64,000 nt of DNA from Silene latifolia (lineage: Eukaryota; Streptophyta; Magnoliopsida; Caryophyllales; Caryophyllaceae): the NCBI RefSeq assembly GCF_048544455.1, contig NC_133536.1:194869325-194933324 (forward strand), written 5' to 3'. The notes beneath the pieces were generated by a model. It was not told the DNA's origin. It saw only the letters and a list, made by a program, of their open reading frames with translations, and searched no databases. The translations under genes were made by a program, and so were the position numbers. How positions within the stretch are numbered: the stretch's first letter is position 1; each line of letters opens with the position of its first letter. This document shows, in pieces, positions 47,059 to 58,200 of this stretch.

Positions 47059-47755
47059 CATAGGAAGGACGAACCTCCTTTCTATTTTTGTGTGCTATTT
47101 TTGGGTTGTTCAAATTAATCAATCGTTTTTGGGTTGTTTAAATTAAACACGGTAATACAATGTTCTGACCCTATATCTATCTATATATTTCAATATATAT
47201 TCTATTCTAGATTTTATATATACGGTTATTGGTATAATATTCAAATTCTTAAATTGTACTCTTACATAATTTTAATTATCAAGTTTTTGTTATTGAGATA
47301 AAAAGTCATAGAGTACAATCGAAAGAAGACTTAACAACTAACAAACACAAAACTTTACAATAATTCTTTTTTTCTGAAAAATACACCTTAAGTTTTTAAA
47401 CTCTTACAACATTTTAGTTGTGTATTTATCCTATAGTCCCAGTTCTTTCATTGTTCATGGAACACAAGGGAAAAGAATGTGGTCTCATGACTCGTGAGTG
47501 AATGTATTCATCGCGAAAAACAATGGAAAAAAGTATTCTCCCTCCGCTAGGAAATAGAAATTTCTCCTTCCGTTAATGAAAAATAAAGTGTTATTTGTTC
47601 CATTTCAAATCGAATTGTACTGTTCAGGACTTCGGTTCGGACCATTGAATAAACCGTGCTACTAACAAGTTGCAACAAGCATATCCCACAAACTACGGGT
47701 TAGAAGCATTAGGTCAAACAAGGACATGAAATTTCTCTATCAAACAATCAACATC
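47059..47755. other. Intergenic, no gene seen
   Basis: AT-rich DNA between the decayed keyword element and the copia element; nothing supported. Confidence 0.5.
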
Positions 47756-47760
47756 TTTAC

Positions 47761-47960
47761 TGTAAGATATTGAAAGGTTATAATTTTATTGAATAAATTT
47801 ACAAGGATACAATGATAACCTTATATACTAATACAATGTATTGGAAAGCAAGAAACCTATTTACAGTTTCCTAAAACGAGATATGGAAAGATACATACAA
47901 TATTAACAATTATAGTTAAGGAAAGACGGGAACTAAAATATTTACGTAATATGTCTAACA
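47761..47960 (-). repeat. Copia 3' LTR
   Basis: Minus strand starts TGTTAGACATATTACG and ends CAATATCTTACA. Its start overlaps the last codons of pol, a compact arrangement. Confidence 0.88.
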
Positions 47961-49912
47961 CGGTCCCGCAAGATGGACGACCCGAAGGCGAGACCAATCT
48001 TGGAAATCAGAAATGTGAACCTCGGAGAAGGAAGAGCCTTAGTTAGAACATCCGCAAGTTGATCGTTACCAGATATATGTTGAACACGAAGGAGTCCTTG
48101 TTGAACACGTTCGCGGACAAAGTGAAAAGCAAGAGCGAGGTGTTTCATACGAGAATGAAAGACCGGGTTGGCAGAATAATGGGTGGCACTTAAATTGTCA
48201 CAGTAAATGACAGGCGAGGAGGTGAGAGGAACACGAAGCTCCTGAAGTAAGGACTGAAGCCAAATCAGTTCGGCGGTGGTGGTTGCGACAGCTCGAAACT
48301 CAGCTTCGGTTGAAGAACAGGCAAGAGCACGTTGTTTCTTGGAGCCCCAAGAAAGAGCATTACGCCCTAAATAGGTGATAAAACCGGTAGTAGAGACATA
48401 AGTATCACGATCACCCCCAAAGTCCGCATCACTATAGGCATGAAGACGGGCGGGAGATGAGCGATAGAGTTGCAACCCAACATGAGCAGTGCCATTGAGA
48501 TACCTTAGTAATCGTTTCAAGGCTCCCCAATGGAGTATACTTGGAGATTGCATAAATTGAGCCAACTTGTTAACGGAATACGCAACATCAGGACGAGTCA
48601 AAGACAAGTATTGCAAGCTACCAACTAAAGCTCGATAGTCTGACGGGTTAGACAAAGGTGAACTCCCATCGTGGTGTAAGGGAGGATGTAATGCGAGAGG
48701 CGTGAGAGCAGGTTTAGCCTCGAGCATATTGTATTTGTCTAATAAATCGTGAATATATTTGGACTGTGTGAGTAAAAGACCGTGAGAATTCGGGGTCACT
48801 TCGACACCTAAAAAATAAGACAAGGTGCCTAAATCTTTAAGAGAAAACCGTGTGGCCAGAGCAGTGATAAAGGACGAGACAGAGCTCGGGTCTGGACCTG
48901 TGACGATGATATCGTCAACATAAACTAACAAATAAATTGTGGTGGAGGTAGAATTGTACAAAAATAACGAAGGGTCAGCAATGGATGCTTTGAACCCGGT
49001 GGACAATAGGTATTGTTTAAGGGTGGTGTACCAGGCACGAGGTGCCTGTTTGAGTCCGTAAATTGCTTTGGTGAGGCGACAGACATGTGTGGGACGAGTG
49101 GGATCAACAAATCCGGGTGGTTGTTCCATATAGACGGTGTCAGTTAAGGCACCTTGGAGGAACGCATTATTTATATCAAGTTGTCGTAATGACCAAGATT
49201 TAGTGAGAGCCAGAGACAATAACGTACGTACCGTAGTGGGTTTAACCACGGGGCTGAAGGTGTCAGAGTAATCAATCCCGGGACGCTGAAGAAACCCCTT
49301 TGCAACGAGACGAGCTTTATATTTGTCAATGCTATTATCAGGTTTATACTTAACACGGTAAATCCATTTGCATCCGATTAGGTTGTATGAAGAATCAGGT
49401 GGGACTAAGGTCCATGTTTGGTTAGCTTGAAGTGCGGTGTATTCGGCATTCATCGCCTCACGCCAAAGAGGATCAATGAGAGCCTGCTTGGTCGTGTTTG
49501 GTAGGCGAGAAGGTGGGAGGAGAGTAGCTAGCTTGGCATACTTCGGGTTGGGTTTGCGGATGTTGTGAGAAAGGCGGGTTCCATGAGGGTGGGACTGTGG
49601 AGGTGGAGGTGGAGGTGGGGTTGGTGGGGAAGCAGCAGTAGGTGTGGCGGGTGGTGGGGTGTGAACAGGGGAAGCAGGGGATGCGGTAACAGGGGTAGTT
49701 TGCTGTGGAGAGACAGGGGTTGTAGGTGGGATGTCGGCAGGACTGGTGGAGGGGTCCGTCTGGTTTAAGGAGACAGGAGAGGTGGTATTGGTTGCGGGTA
49801 TGGGTTCGTAGAACCAGGTGATGGCAGTAGGCAGCGGAGAGGTGGTCGTGGTGGAGACAAGGTCAGGATATGGGAAGGAGGTTTCAACAAACTTGACATG
49901 GCGACTGAAAAT
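47942..49912 (-). CDS. Copia pol: integrase end, reverse transcriptase, RNase H
   Basis: One frame is open from 49912 (after a TAA) to the stop at 47942-47944, 656 codons without a break. It begins with the integrase tail block RHVKFVETSFPY, passes a Pro/Thr-rich linker (49560-49800), then RT. From the Met at 49453: CKWIYRVKYKPD (28-39), KARLVAKGF (46-54), QLDINNAFLQG with the first catalytic Asp (91-101), LVYVDD (176-181). RNase H has YSDADFGGD, SSTEAEFRA, CDNLSA and HSRMKH. All RT and RNase H catalytic residues look intact. The N-terminus is missing, so there is no native start codon. An intact frame in a defective copy suggests a young insertion. Confidence 0.95.
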   Translation of the reverse strand: MFSRHVKFVETSFPYPDLVSTTTTSPLPTAITWFYEPIPATNTTSPVSLNQTDPSTSPADIPPTTPVSPQQTTPVTASPASPVHTPPPATPTAASPPTPPPPPPPQSHPHGTRLSHNIRKPNPKYAKLATLLPPSRLPNTTKQALIDPLWREAMNAEYTALQANQTWTLVPPDSSYNLIGCKWIYRVKYKPDNSIDKYKARLVAKGFLQRPGIDYSDTFSPVVKPTTVRTLLSLALTKSWSLRQLDINNAFLQGALTDTVYMEQPPGFVDPTRPTHVCRLTKAIYGLKQAPRAWYTTLKQYLLSTGFKASIADPSLFLYNSTSTTIYLLVYVDDIIVTGPDPSSVSSFITALATRFSLKDLGTLSYFLGVEVTPNSHGLLLTQSKYIHDLLDKYNMLEAKPALTPLALHPPLHHDGSSPLSNPSDYRALVGSLQYLSLTRPDVAYSVNKLAQFMQSPSILHWGALKRLLRYLNGTAHVGLQLYRSSPARLHAYSDADFGGDRDTYVSTTGFITYLGRNALSWGSKKQRALACSSTEAEFRAVATTTAELIWLQSLLQELRVPLTSSPVIYCDNLSATHYSANPVFHSRMKHLALAFHFVRERVQQGLLRVQHISGNDQLADVLTKALPSPRFTFLISKIGLAFGSSILRDRVRHIT

Positions 49913-49934
49913 TTATGTCTAACATTTACAAACT

Positions 49935-51195
49935 ACAAAATATTTCACATCGGTTGCCCCTTCGAAATCATGTGAGTTGTAAAATCCCATGAATTAGAAA
50001 ATTGGAACTTGTTTGGTTGTTCATTTTTTGCCATGATGTAGGAATTCTATTTTCCAAGGAGTTTCAAACTCCTCCATAATGAAGGAGTTGGATGGCAAAT
50101 TATACCCTACCCCCAGGAGTAGGGAGGAAGATACACCCATGGTCGTTATTGAAAAAAAAAAAAAAAAAAAAAAATCTCTCACAAACCACAATACTTTTTT
50201 TTTTTTTCTAAATTACTCAATTTATCAAATTTAAAATCCTATTGAACTTATTAAATTCGTAGTTTCTTTCATCTATTTGTATTCGAGTTTTATTAAATTT
50301 ATAGTTCATAATCATCAAATTAGACCGATATTCACTAAACTCAACGTGAATATAACAGTGTCATAAAATGAATATCACATTACATAACACGCATTCATCA
50401 AATTACACTATCATATTCATTTAATTCAACGTGAATATAATAGTATCATAGGGCGAATATCACACTAAATACTACATATTCATCAAATTATATTATCATA
50501 TTCACTAAAATCAAAATGAATATAATAGTGACTTATGATAAATATCATACTTGATAAGACATATTCATCAAAATTAAATTATCATATTCACTAAATTCCG
50601 AGTGAATATGGTGTCATATGATGAATATCACACTCGAAACCATAAATTTAATCATAAATAATGAGAAATAAAACATAAAAATTCAATTTAATATACCGTA
50701 TTGTACAACTTTTAGGGTTTAATGTAATTTCAACACAAACACGATAAATTAGAATTTAATTAATCAAAACACAAAGTAATTTTAACACATACCTAATAAG
50801 TTAAAATTTTATTAATCAAAACTCGAATCAAGATTATAAAATCACTACATGGAAAATTAAATTTTATGCATGATTTTTTTGATAAAAATGGAAGACGTAG
50901 TTTGAAACAAGAGAAAGAAAAAGTTTACGAAAAGTAGTGGGGAGGACTTTTGTTATTTGTTTTTTTTTATATTGGAAGTAGGGAGTACCATAGACCTGAG
51001 TGTATGGTATAAGAATTGGAGTTGGATTACCTAGCTCCCCCTAGGTAATTGCAAACTCCGGTGTAATTGAACTCCTACATCAACAACCAAACGGATTTAG
51101 CTAATTCACATGAATTTAATGGGGAACTTAAATCCCATGAATTCGATATTTCGGTAGAATTGTATTCCAACGGGCAACCAAACGAGGCCAAATAT
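49935..51195. mobile_element. Nested MITE-like inverted ends
   Basis: Outer arms near 49945-50000 and 51100-51195 share CATGTGA/TCACATG and AAATCCCATGAATT. Inner arms GTTTGGTTGTTCATTTTTTG... (about 50010) and ...CATCAACAACCAAACGG (about 51080-51096) share the word ATGTAGGA-TTC. Target copies were not resolved. An A-run/T-run pair lies at 50152-50208. Confidence 0.5.
50309..50640. repeat. ~80-100 bp degenerate tandem repeat, four copies
   Basis: Each unit has CATATTCACTAAA-TCAA-GTGAATAT, then GTGTCATA-GATGAATATCAC, then CATATTCATCAAATTA. Copies start near 50309, 50411, 50491 and 50585. GTGAATAT/ATATTCAC gives each unit internal symmetry. Confidence 0.8.
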
Positions 51196-51762
51196 TTTAT
51201 GTAGACTTTATTTTGAGTTGTAAGTTGTGAACCTTGTAAACCAAAACCGCGTTTGTGAGCTTGCAACCACTTCTCAACGATCATAACGTCTTGTCAACCG
51301 AAGCTTATTATTGGTTACTAGTCTTGATACGTGAAGACACCTAGTAACCTCTTCAAAATTAAAAAAAGAAACATGAAACTTTGTATAAAAGTCTTTTATT
51401 AACCATATTAGTTCACTTTGATTTATAAACTATTGTATGAGAATTTGCAATTGGACAGAAAACTTCATCGTAAATTCAAAATGACAGCAAAACAAAACAA
51501 ATGTACTCGTATTATTGTAGGACTATCAACTATGCAGTTATAAACAGAGGGAGTAAAGATTAATTCTTCTGCGAGACTGTCTTATAATAAATTATTATAA
51601 CATTACTCCGTATTTAGTAAGATGGAAACTAAAAGTCGTAAAATAGGTATGAAAAAACTAAACAAAGTATTTCTACTGAATCCTACTAAGTTTAAAATAC
51701 AATGAGATACACGAAAATTATGTCTAAACATTATAAAGATGGATACCAATTAAAAAAACGGA
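51196..51762. other. Intergenic, no gene seen
   Basis: AT-rich. A half Stowaway-like end (AGAGGGAGTA) is at 51546-51555 and an ATTACTCCGTATT at about 51603. Confidence 0.5.
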
Positions 51763-52536
51763 ATTACTTTTTCACATACGAACTTTACTCTTTCACATAC
51801 ATTTTTTCATTTATTTTCCATCTAATACCCTTTTTACCTAAAACCTAAAGTAATTAATTCTTATGTCAACCTTTTCTCTAAAACTTAATTTAATTGCTCC
51901 AAAAAAAATTGAACTATAACTCGTAATTTCTAATTAATAAAGTAAGTTATTGGTTTATCGATTACTAATATTAATGTGTTAAAGGGGATGAAATTAGGGT
52001 TTGTTGAATTTCTTTAATTAATTAAATTAAGGTTGGTGTTAATGATTGAATCAAGATGGTGAATTGCGGATATCAAACTTGTAGAACGAATACGTCAAGT
52101 TGTTCAAATGATAATCCATGGCTAATGTTGAATTCAGCATTACGGACAACTAATTGAATTGAACCTTACATGCATGTTCAAGTCAAGTTGAAGTATGCTG
52201 TATGCATACTAATCTGCATTGCAATATGCACAGATGGTAAAAAAAAAAAAAAAAAATCAATTACATACTCATCGATTATTAGATTGCTGCCAATTTTACT
52301 ATCCAATTCGCTCTCAAAATTAAAAGAAAACAATAAAATTGGGATAGAGGAACGGTATATTTGAGGCCGGATCAGGAAGGGATTTTCAATGAGGGAGATG
52401 AGAAAAAATTATCGTTCGAGGCCGGATCAGGAAGGGATTTTCAATGAGGGAGATGAGAAAAAATGACAAGGATAAAAATGTAAAAAAATGTAAAAAGCGT
52501 ATGTGAAAGAGTAAAATCCGTATGTGAAAAAGCGAT
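51763..52536. mobile_element. Element with 38-bp terminal inverted repeats
   Basis: Left arm (51763-51800) and right arm (52499-52536) match at about 33 of 38 positions, both containing CTTTTTCACATACG and TTTACTCTTTCACATAC. The 774-bp unit has no long ORF. It may be a Mutator-like or other non-autonomous DNA element; target copies not identified. Confidence 0.65.
52362..52466. repeat. Perfect tandem duplication, 57-bp period
   Basis: A 48-bp block beginning GAGGCCGGATCAGGAAGGGA occurs twice with no difference, separated by TATCGTTC-type spacer. The identity implies a recent event. Confidence 0.88.
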
Positions 52537-52918
52537 ATTTTTTTTATGTATTGAAATAGGCTTCTAATAAATTATTTGGATAATTATTCATACAATACCG
52601 GGTAATAAATAAATTTGCGATCATTATCAATTTTCATCGTATAAATCGAAGTTAAGATTATACATGTGAAAACAACAAAAATGCCCGCAAGCGTCGCCGT
52701 GACCTTACAAGGGACGGACTAGAAATGTACGAGTAGAACAGAAAATCATAAAAACCGTTGAAAGAAATTAAACAACCAAATACGTGGGCTGAATCTGTAT
52801 GACAATTCACATGAAAAGCCCGCTTTTTAGGGCCCACTTCACGCGCTTCTGTTGTGGGTCCCCAATCTTCTCCTTGACCCCGTGAAATTTCCTTGACCTT
52901 CTTTTTCCCAGGAATTTA

Positions 52919-53280
52919 GGGGGTGTTTGGCCAAGCTTTGTAAGTGCTTTTCTAATTGTAAAAGTAGAAGTTGGGTCAAATACTATAATTTAGGGAGATA
53001 AAAAACTACTTTTGAAAAGTCAGAAGTTAATAAAAAGCTACTAGAAACAGAAACATCAAATTGATGCTTCTGCTTCTGCTTCTCCCAAAAACTCTTAGGA
53101 TTATGGAAACTAAAACAAAAAACAAAAAAAAACAGTAGTAGGTCAAACACATCAATTTGTTAAGAAACTACTTTTACAAAAGTTAGGCCAAACAACCGCA
53201 ACTTTTTCAAAAAGTAGTTTATGAAAAAACTCATTCTAGAAAGTAAAAGTTATTTCACATAAATTAGGCCAAACAACACC
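52919..53280. mobile_element. PIF/Harbinger (Tourist)-like MITE
   Basis: TTA target copies at 52916-52918 and 53281-53283. Ends GGGGGTGTTTGGCC and GGCCAAACAACACC. The 362-bp interior contains inverted AAAGTAG/CTACTTTT words. Confidence 0.82.
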
Positions 53281-53299
53281 TTAATCACTCTACATTTTA

Positions 53300-53645
53300 G
53301 CTATAGGTACTGTTTGATAAATAGCGGATTAATTTCAGTATAAGCAGATTGTAAAAGCAGATTATAAATGGTAGATTTTATAAGAAGGTTTGACTAGCAT
53401 ATTATAATTAGCATAATTAATTTGAGTGTTTGGTAATTGGCAGATTACGATTAGTAGATTGTTACTTTTCTTTGTAAAATGGAGAAAATTTTCCTATTTT
53501 ACAATATGCTAACCAAGATGCTCTTTAGGAAAGATATTGTAAAACAAAGATATTGACCCCAAATATGCTGTTTACCAAACACTAAAATTAGCATATTGAT
53601 TGGTCAAACATGCTAAAACCCTTGAATATGCTAAAAATTGTTCAA
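53300..53645. mobile_element. AGCAGATTG-family MITE, first copy
   Basis: Starts with GTACTGTTTGATAAATAGCGG near 53308 and shares GGATTAAT-TTAGCAGA and AGCAGATTATAA words with the adjacent copy. Boundaries approximate. Confidence 0.6.
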
Positions 53646-54122
53646 TATGGCCCCTGTTTGGTAAACATCGGATTAATATTAGCAGAAGCAGATTGTGAAA
53701 GCAGATTATAATTCACAGAATTTGTTGACAGGTTTGACTAGCATATTCGATTAGCAGATTTTGTTAAAGGCGTTTAGTAATTAGCATATTTAAATAAGCA
53801 GATTATCTTAATCTTTCGTAAAATGACAAATAAGTACATAAATAAATTAATTACTCAATAATGAAGGTAGGGTCAATATTTTTTAAGGAGTAAAAGGGTG
53901 AACATACTTTTTTCCTAATCTACTGATAGAATATGCTGGGTGGAGCAGCATATTGTAAAATAGTAGATTCGATCCCAATCTACTATTTCAATATGTTGTT
54001 TACCAAACAGCTCAAATAACATATTGATTGGTCAAATATGCTAAAAGCTCCAAAAATGCTAATTTTTTTTGCTATCTACTATTTACCAAACACCCCCATG
54101 CTGTTTACCAAATAGCGCCATA
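53646..54122. mobile_element. AGCAGATTG-family MITE, second copy
   Basis: Ends TATGGCCCCTGTTTGGTAAA and TTTACCAAATAGCGCCATA are inverted repeats of about 20 bp. Interior matches the first copy. The outer TA could be a target copy. Class unassigned. Confidence 0.68.
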
Positions 54123-54142
54123 ATTTACTTCAACACAAAATC

Positions 54143-54296
54143 TTGCTTAAGACGGTAATATCCGTCTTAAACTTCAAACAGGTTAGATATGGTTCAGAGT
54201 AGATGATATAAAATGAAAATGTCTAGGGACACATTTTTATTTTGTATAGAGACTTGAAATTATATTTAGTCAGTTTTCACTTTAAGACAGATATTA
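54143..54296. mobile_element. Small TTAAGACGG foldback MITE
   Basis: A TTAAGACGG TAATAT CCGTCTTAA hairpin at the left and CTTTAAGACAGATATTA at the right. Its right end is interrupted by the Helitron-like sequence that follows. Confidence 0.45.
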
Positions 54297-55200
54297 CTAG
54301 CATGGGTGCCCGGCTTCGCCCGGGCTACCTCTATTTAGCATTAAAATATATTTTTAATTAACTAAAACTATTGTTGCATAACTCATAAATTTGGCATTAA
54401 TATATTTTTCTATGATACAAAGTATATCTTAAAATTACAATGAAATAAATTATTTGACAAATTCACTACTCCCGCTATTAATATTTTACTTAAATCGATT
54501 ACTTAGCTAATTTTTCATATATACTTCCTTTTGTTCTTAAATTGTTAACTTTTATTACATTGTTATTATATTATTACTTTTACTATCATTACTCCCGTCG
54601 TAATTATTGTTATTCAATACTCCCGCTATTAATATTTTACTTAAATCGATTACTTAGCTAATTTTTCATATATACTTCCTTTTATTCTTAGAATTGTTAA
54701 CTTTTATTACATTGTTATTATTACTTTTACTATCATTACTCCCATCGTAATTATTGTTACTTTCACTACTTGTACATTAATATTGATAATTTCACTACTC
54801 CCGTTGTTATTTCTGTTACTTTCACTACTCCCGCTCGCTGCTAATATTGTTACTTTGACTATTCAAATAGTGATTACTATCATATTACTATATCCAATGT
54901 TACTACAATTCTTTTCACTACTAACATAATTACTTTTACTCTTTAAGTATCCAATGAGTGATTTACATATATGCATTAACTATATTACATATATGCATTA
55001 AACTAATTAAGTCGAAATAATTATGGAATATTATATTTTTTGGAAATCTAGCTTGATTTATTTACTTTTTAATAGTTTCCAAAATATAATATACTTATAT
55101 CATATTTGTTTATGTTAAAATAATTAACATCTTTATACTAATTAATACCATAAGTGGGACATGTTTATTTTAAGGAAAATCACCATATTCCGGTGTTTTC
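54297..55200 (-). mobile_element. Helitron-like 3' end, minus strand; 5' limit unknown
   Basis: On the minus strand the sequence ends GCCCGGGCGAAGCCGGGC, then ACCCATG, then CTAG followed by T. This is the arrangement of a Helitron 3' end: a GC-rich hairpin a few bases before CTRR, inserted next to T. The far end given is arbitrary; I could not locate a TC start. No Rep/helicase coding sequence is visible. Confidence 0.55.
54467..54770. repeat. ~152-bp tandem duplication
   Basis: Two copies of a block starting ACTCCCGCTATTAATATTTT (about 54467 and 54622), over 95 percent alike by eye, followed by shorter TTACTTTCACTACTCCCG repeats to about 54835. Confidence 0.85.
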
Positions 55201-58200
55201 TAAATTTATATTTCAACCAAAACTATATAATATTTACATTGAAGTCCCTTGTTCAGGTCCATCGCACAGTGCTATTGATTTAAAACTATATAGTATAATT
55301 AATTTGTATAGATTTATTTAATTACATTGAAGTCCCTTGGTTTCTGGAATTAATATATAATATATACTCCGTAATATATAATATTGATTGATTGATTATC
55401 GTAATTACTTGTATAGTGTGATTTCAGTCATCTCATCAACAGTTTTTAAAACTTTTTTCTAACGATTGAATTGAAGTCATGTGATAGGTAGGTATATTGA
55501 TTTTTGTTGGTGTCACCATCATTAAAGGATTTGATTTTGACTAATTACCTATTTATGTACTAATCATTCTTCTTAATTATAGAATGGGGCTAGCTAGTGT
55601 TTTATAGGACCAAGAATTTTAAGAGAGATCTTGTCTATGAATTGGGCATACAATGTTTTTACACCATTTTTGCAATTATAATGAAATTTATCTCAAGTAT
55701 ATAATAATATGTTGAATAGTAAAGTTAATCTCCAAATTCTCATGAAGATAAGATATGTTATGTGTATATACTCTAAAAGTGTATGTACATTGTACACATT
55801 CTTGATTTCCTTTTCACTTTGTATTCACATACTTTTTTAAAATGCTAACAAATGGACAACAAGGATTGAGTATTTGTAGGGAATGAGTTTATGTACGCTT
55901 TAAAATCAATGAAGTTGTCTCATGTAACGACTTTGCTCTATTCAGTGACGTATAATACAGTAGAATCTTTGAGGTGATATATCATCGTCTTTACTACGGA
56001 GTGTGTCAAAATTCTCTTCATGAGATAATAAATATAGCGATTTTACTCATAATCCTACCTGAACTCATTCTCTACAAATAGTTTCATTCTTCATTCCTAC
56101 CCTATTAAGCATCAAAAAACCTTTATCATAAGAAAAACTTCTTACTAATAATACTACAAAGTACAATTGCATGGTCACGAGGGAAAGAGTTAAGTACAGA
56201 CAGTGGCTGAGCCAAGATTGAACCCAGCGGGGGCGAACGGAAAATCTCTCCCCAAACCGTGCTTGCATTTTTCATGTGGTTGACCCCCCCCCCCCCCCAC
56301 ACACACACACACACACACTGAGTCACTGAGTCACTGAGTATGGATAGAAACCTTTCAGCAATTCTTAGGTATAACCGTCTTATCTGTGTAATTTGACGCG
56401 AGTAGTGATCATACAAAATTAGTCACTATTTACAATAAAGTGGTGACGGTCTTAGAGTAGAATTTGCGGAAACCTTTAAAGTCAAAGTTACTCCCATTCA
56501 TCCATTGATTTCAATTTGAAAACACAAATTTATAAAAGGTGTACTAGTACTAAAAATGTCAGAAATCCACAAGATGACACTAATGGCAGATTGGCAGTAA
56601 TATATATTCATAACTCATACTGTGTGATCTAGTTGTCCTCAGAATTGATGAGGTATTGCTAAAACGAGTACTACAAATGCTTCTCAGGTGAAAACTCTGA
56701 GGGGATTTAGTTGACAAAAGGCGAGCAAATTGCAGGCTGGATGCACTTGTGTCGCTACTTTGTAGATGTTTTAAACTAGTACTCCACCTTTTTTGCTTCT
56801 TTTTTTTCTAGTGTAATCCTTTAATGTTATGATTCTTGGTTATCCAGAAGTGGCATGCGCTTGACCATGACGCAATTTGTTAAGGATTTCAATATATACT
56901 CCTACGTTTTTGTCATATGCTTTTAAAGTTGGCACACTTCCCTACTTCTCCCCCTGGTTCTATGCTCCATGTTCTAAACTTTGCAACTTATTTCAACGTA
57001 TAATTCATTGTTTTTATACTTGTCAGAGTTGTCACCTTGTATTTTGCAGCGTATTTTTACAAATTATTACCAGTTATCACGTATTTGCGTTTTTATAAAT
57101 AACTCCCGAATTTCAATCTATACTTCCCAATCATCACTCAATCCTAACATCATTTTTCTTAATTTCCGTCTTGTTAAAGTACGATTTACGCTAAATACAC
57201 ATATTTTGGGCTTCACATCCAGTGACGGTCACCGGCAAGGGGTTATGCACTAAAACTTTTTTTCTAGCCCTGGGCTAAACACTGCAATATTGGTGTCACC
57301 TCCTAAGCCGCGAGAATGCAGAAGAGTGGTGGTTAGCTATGATAATATTGATCTAGATAATGGGAAAACATACACCAAAAGTTAGCTCAAAGGGGTGGTA
57401 AAGGCCAATGTGGGAAATTTACAATGGATCATATCATAATGTCTTGCTCTATAATTGATATTCGTTAACTCGGTTAATTGTAATGCATGTGTGGTATATA
57501 TTGGACTTTTAGTTTTAGTGTATTACTTATAGAGTTTAAATAATTGATCGTAGAAGCAAATTGGTGCTGGGTGAAAATGAAGTAACCTTTCTTCGAGGTC
57601 GAATGTTCAAATCTTGATGAATGTTAATAACTTTTTTTTTTTTTTCACATATCATGAAATTATCCAGAGAATTTTTCCTTTTATGACTTCTTAAAGGGCA
57701 TACGTTAGAAAAACTATTAACACTCAGTATCTGATTATTAACACTCTTTTAGGACTCAATAAAATTAAGCTATTTTATCTAAAATGAGATTTTTATAAAT
57801 TTCATACTCACATGTCACAGGAGTGGAGAACGGATATCATTTGACGCAAGGGATCCTACTTGACATTGAAACTAGTTTACCTTTATTTTGTTGTTTTAGT
57901 TTTAGTTTTATTCCTAGAACCCTGAATTCCTTGGCTCACCGACTAGCGAAACGAGTCATGAAATTGTAATCAAGGTTTTTGTTACGGCCGCCAAACAAAA
58001 ATGTTAAGATCCGACTTTAGACATGTATTAAAATTACTCCTTTTACTATGCAAAACATCTTATTTACATTTTCTTAGACACTAATATCTTGAAATAATGT
58101 TTTAGTTATTTGATTGTTGTAGAAACTTTAACACAAATTCTTAACAGGGACGATTTCTCATCAATGTTAATGAGATACATCTCTCATAAGAGGTGGTTAT

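Larger units (their letters stand above)
47761..49924 (-). mobile_element. Ty1/copia element with 5' internal deletion
   Basis: Perfect TTTAC target copies at 47756-47760 and 49925-49929. The 3' LTR (47761-47960, 200 bp) is complete. At the other border only about 11 bp of 5' LTR (TGTTAGACATA on the minus strand) survive. The sequence then goes straight to the last part of integrase (SRHVKFVE). LTR remainder, PBS, gag, protease and most of integrase are gone, while RT and RNase H are intact. Confidence 0.92.

Noticed and set aside
49565..49768. Plus-strand Gly/Trp/Arg-rich frame
   Set aside because: Antisense of the Pro/Thr-rich linker of copia pol.
52170..52364. 64-codon frame with an N-terminal hydrophobic stretch (possible small secreted peptide)
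   Set aside because: It crosses an A run and lies within the TIR element; no homologue or conserved cysteine pattern seen.
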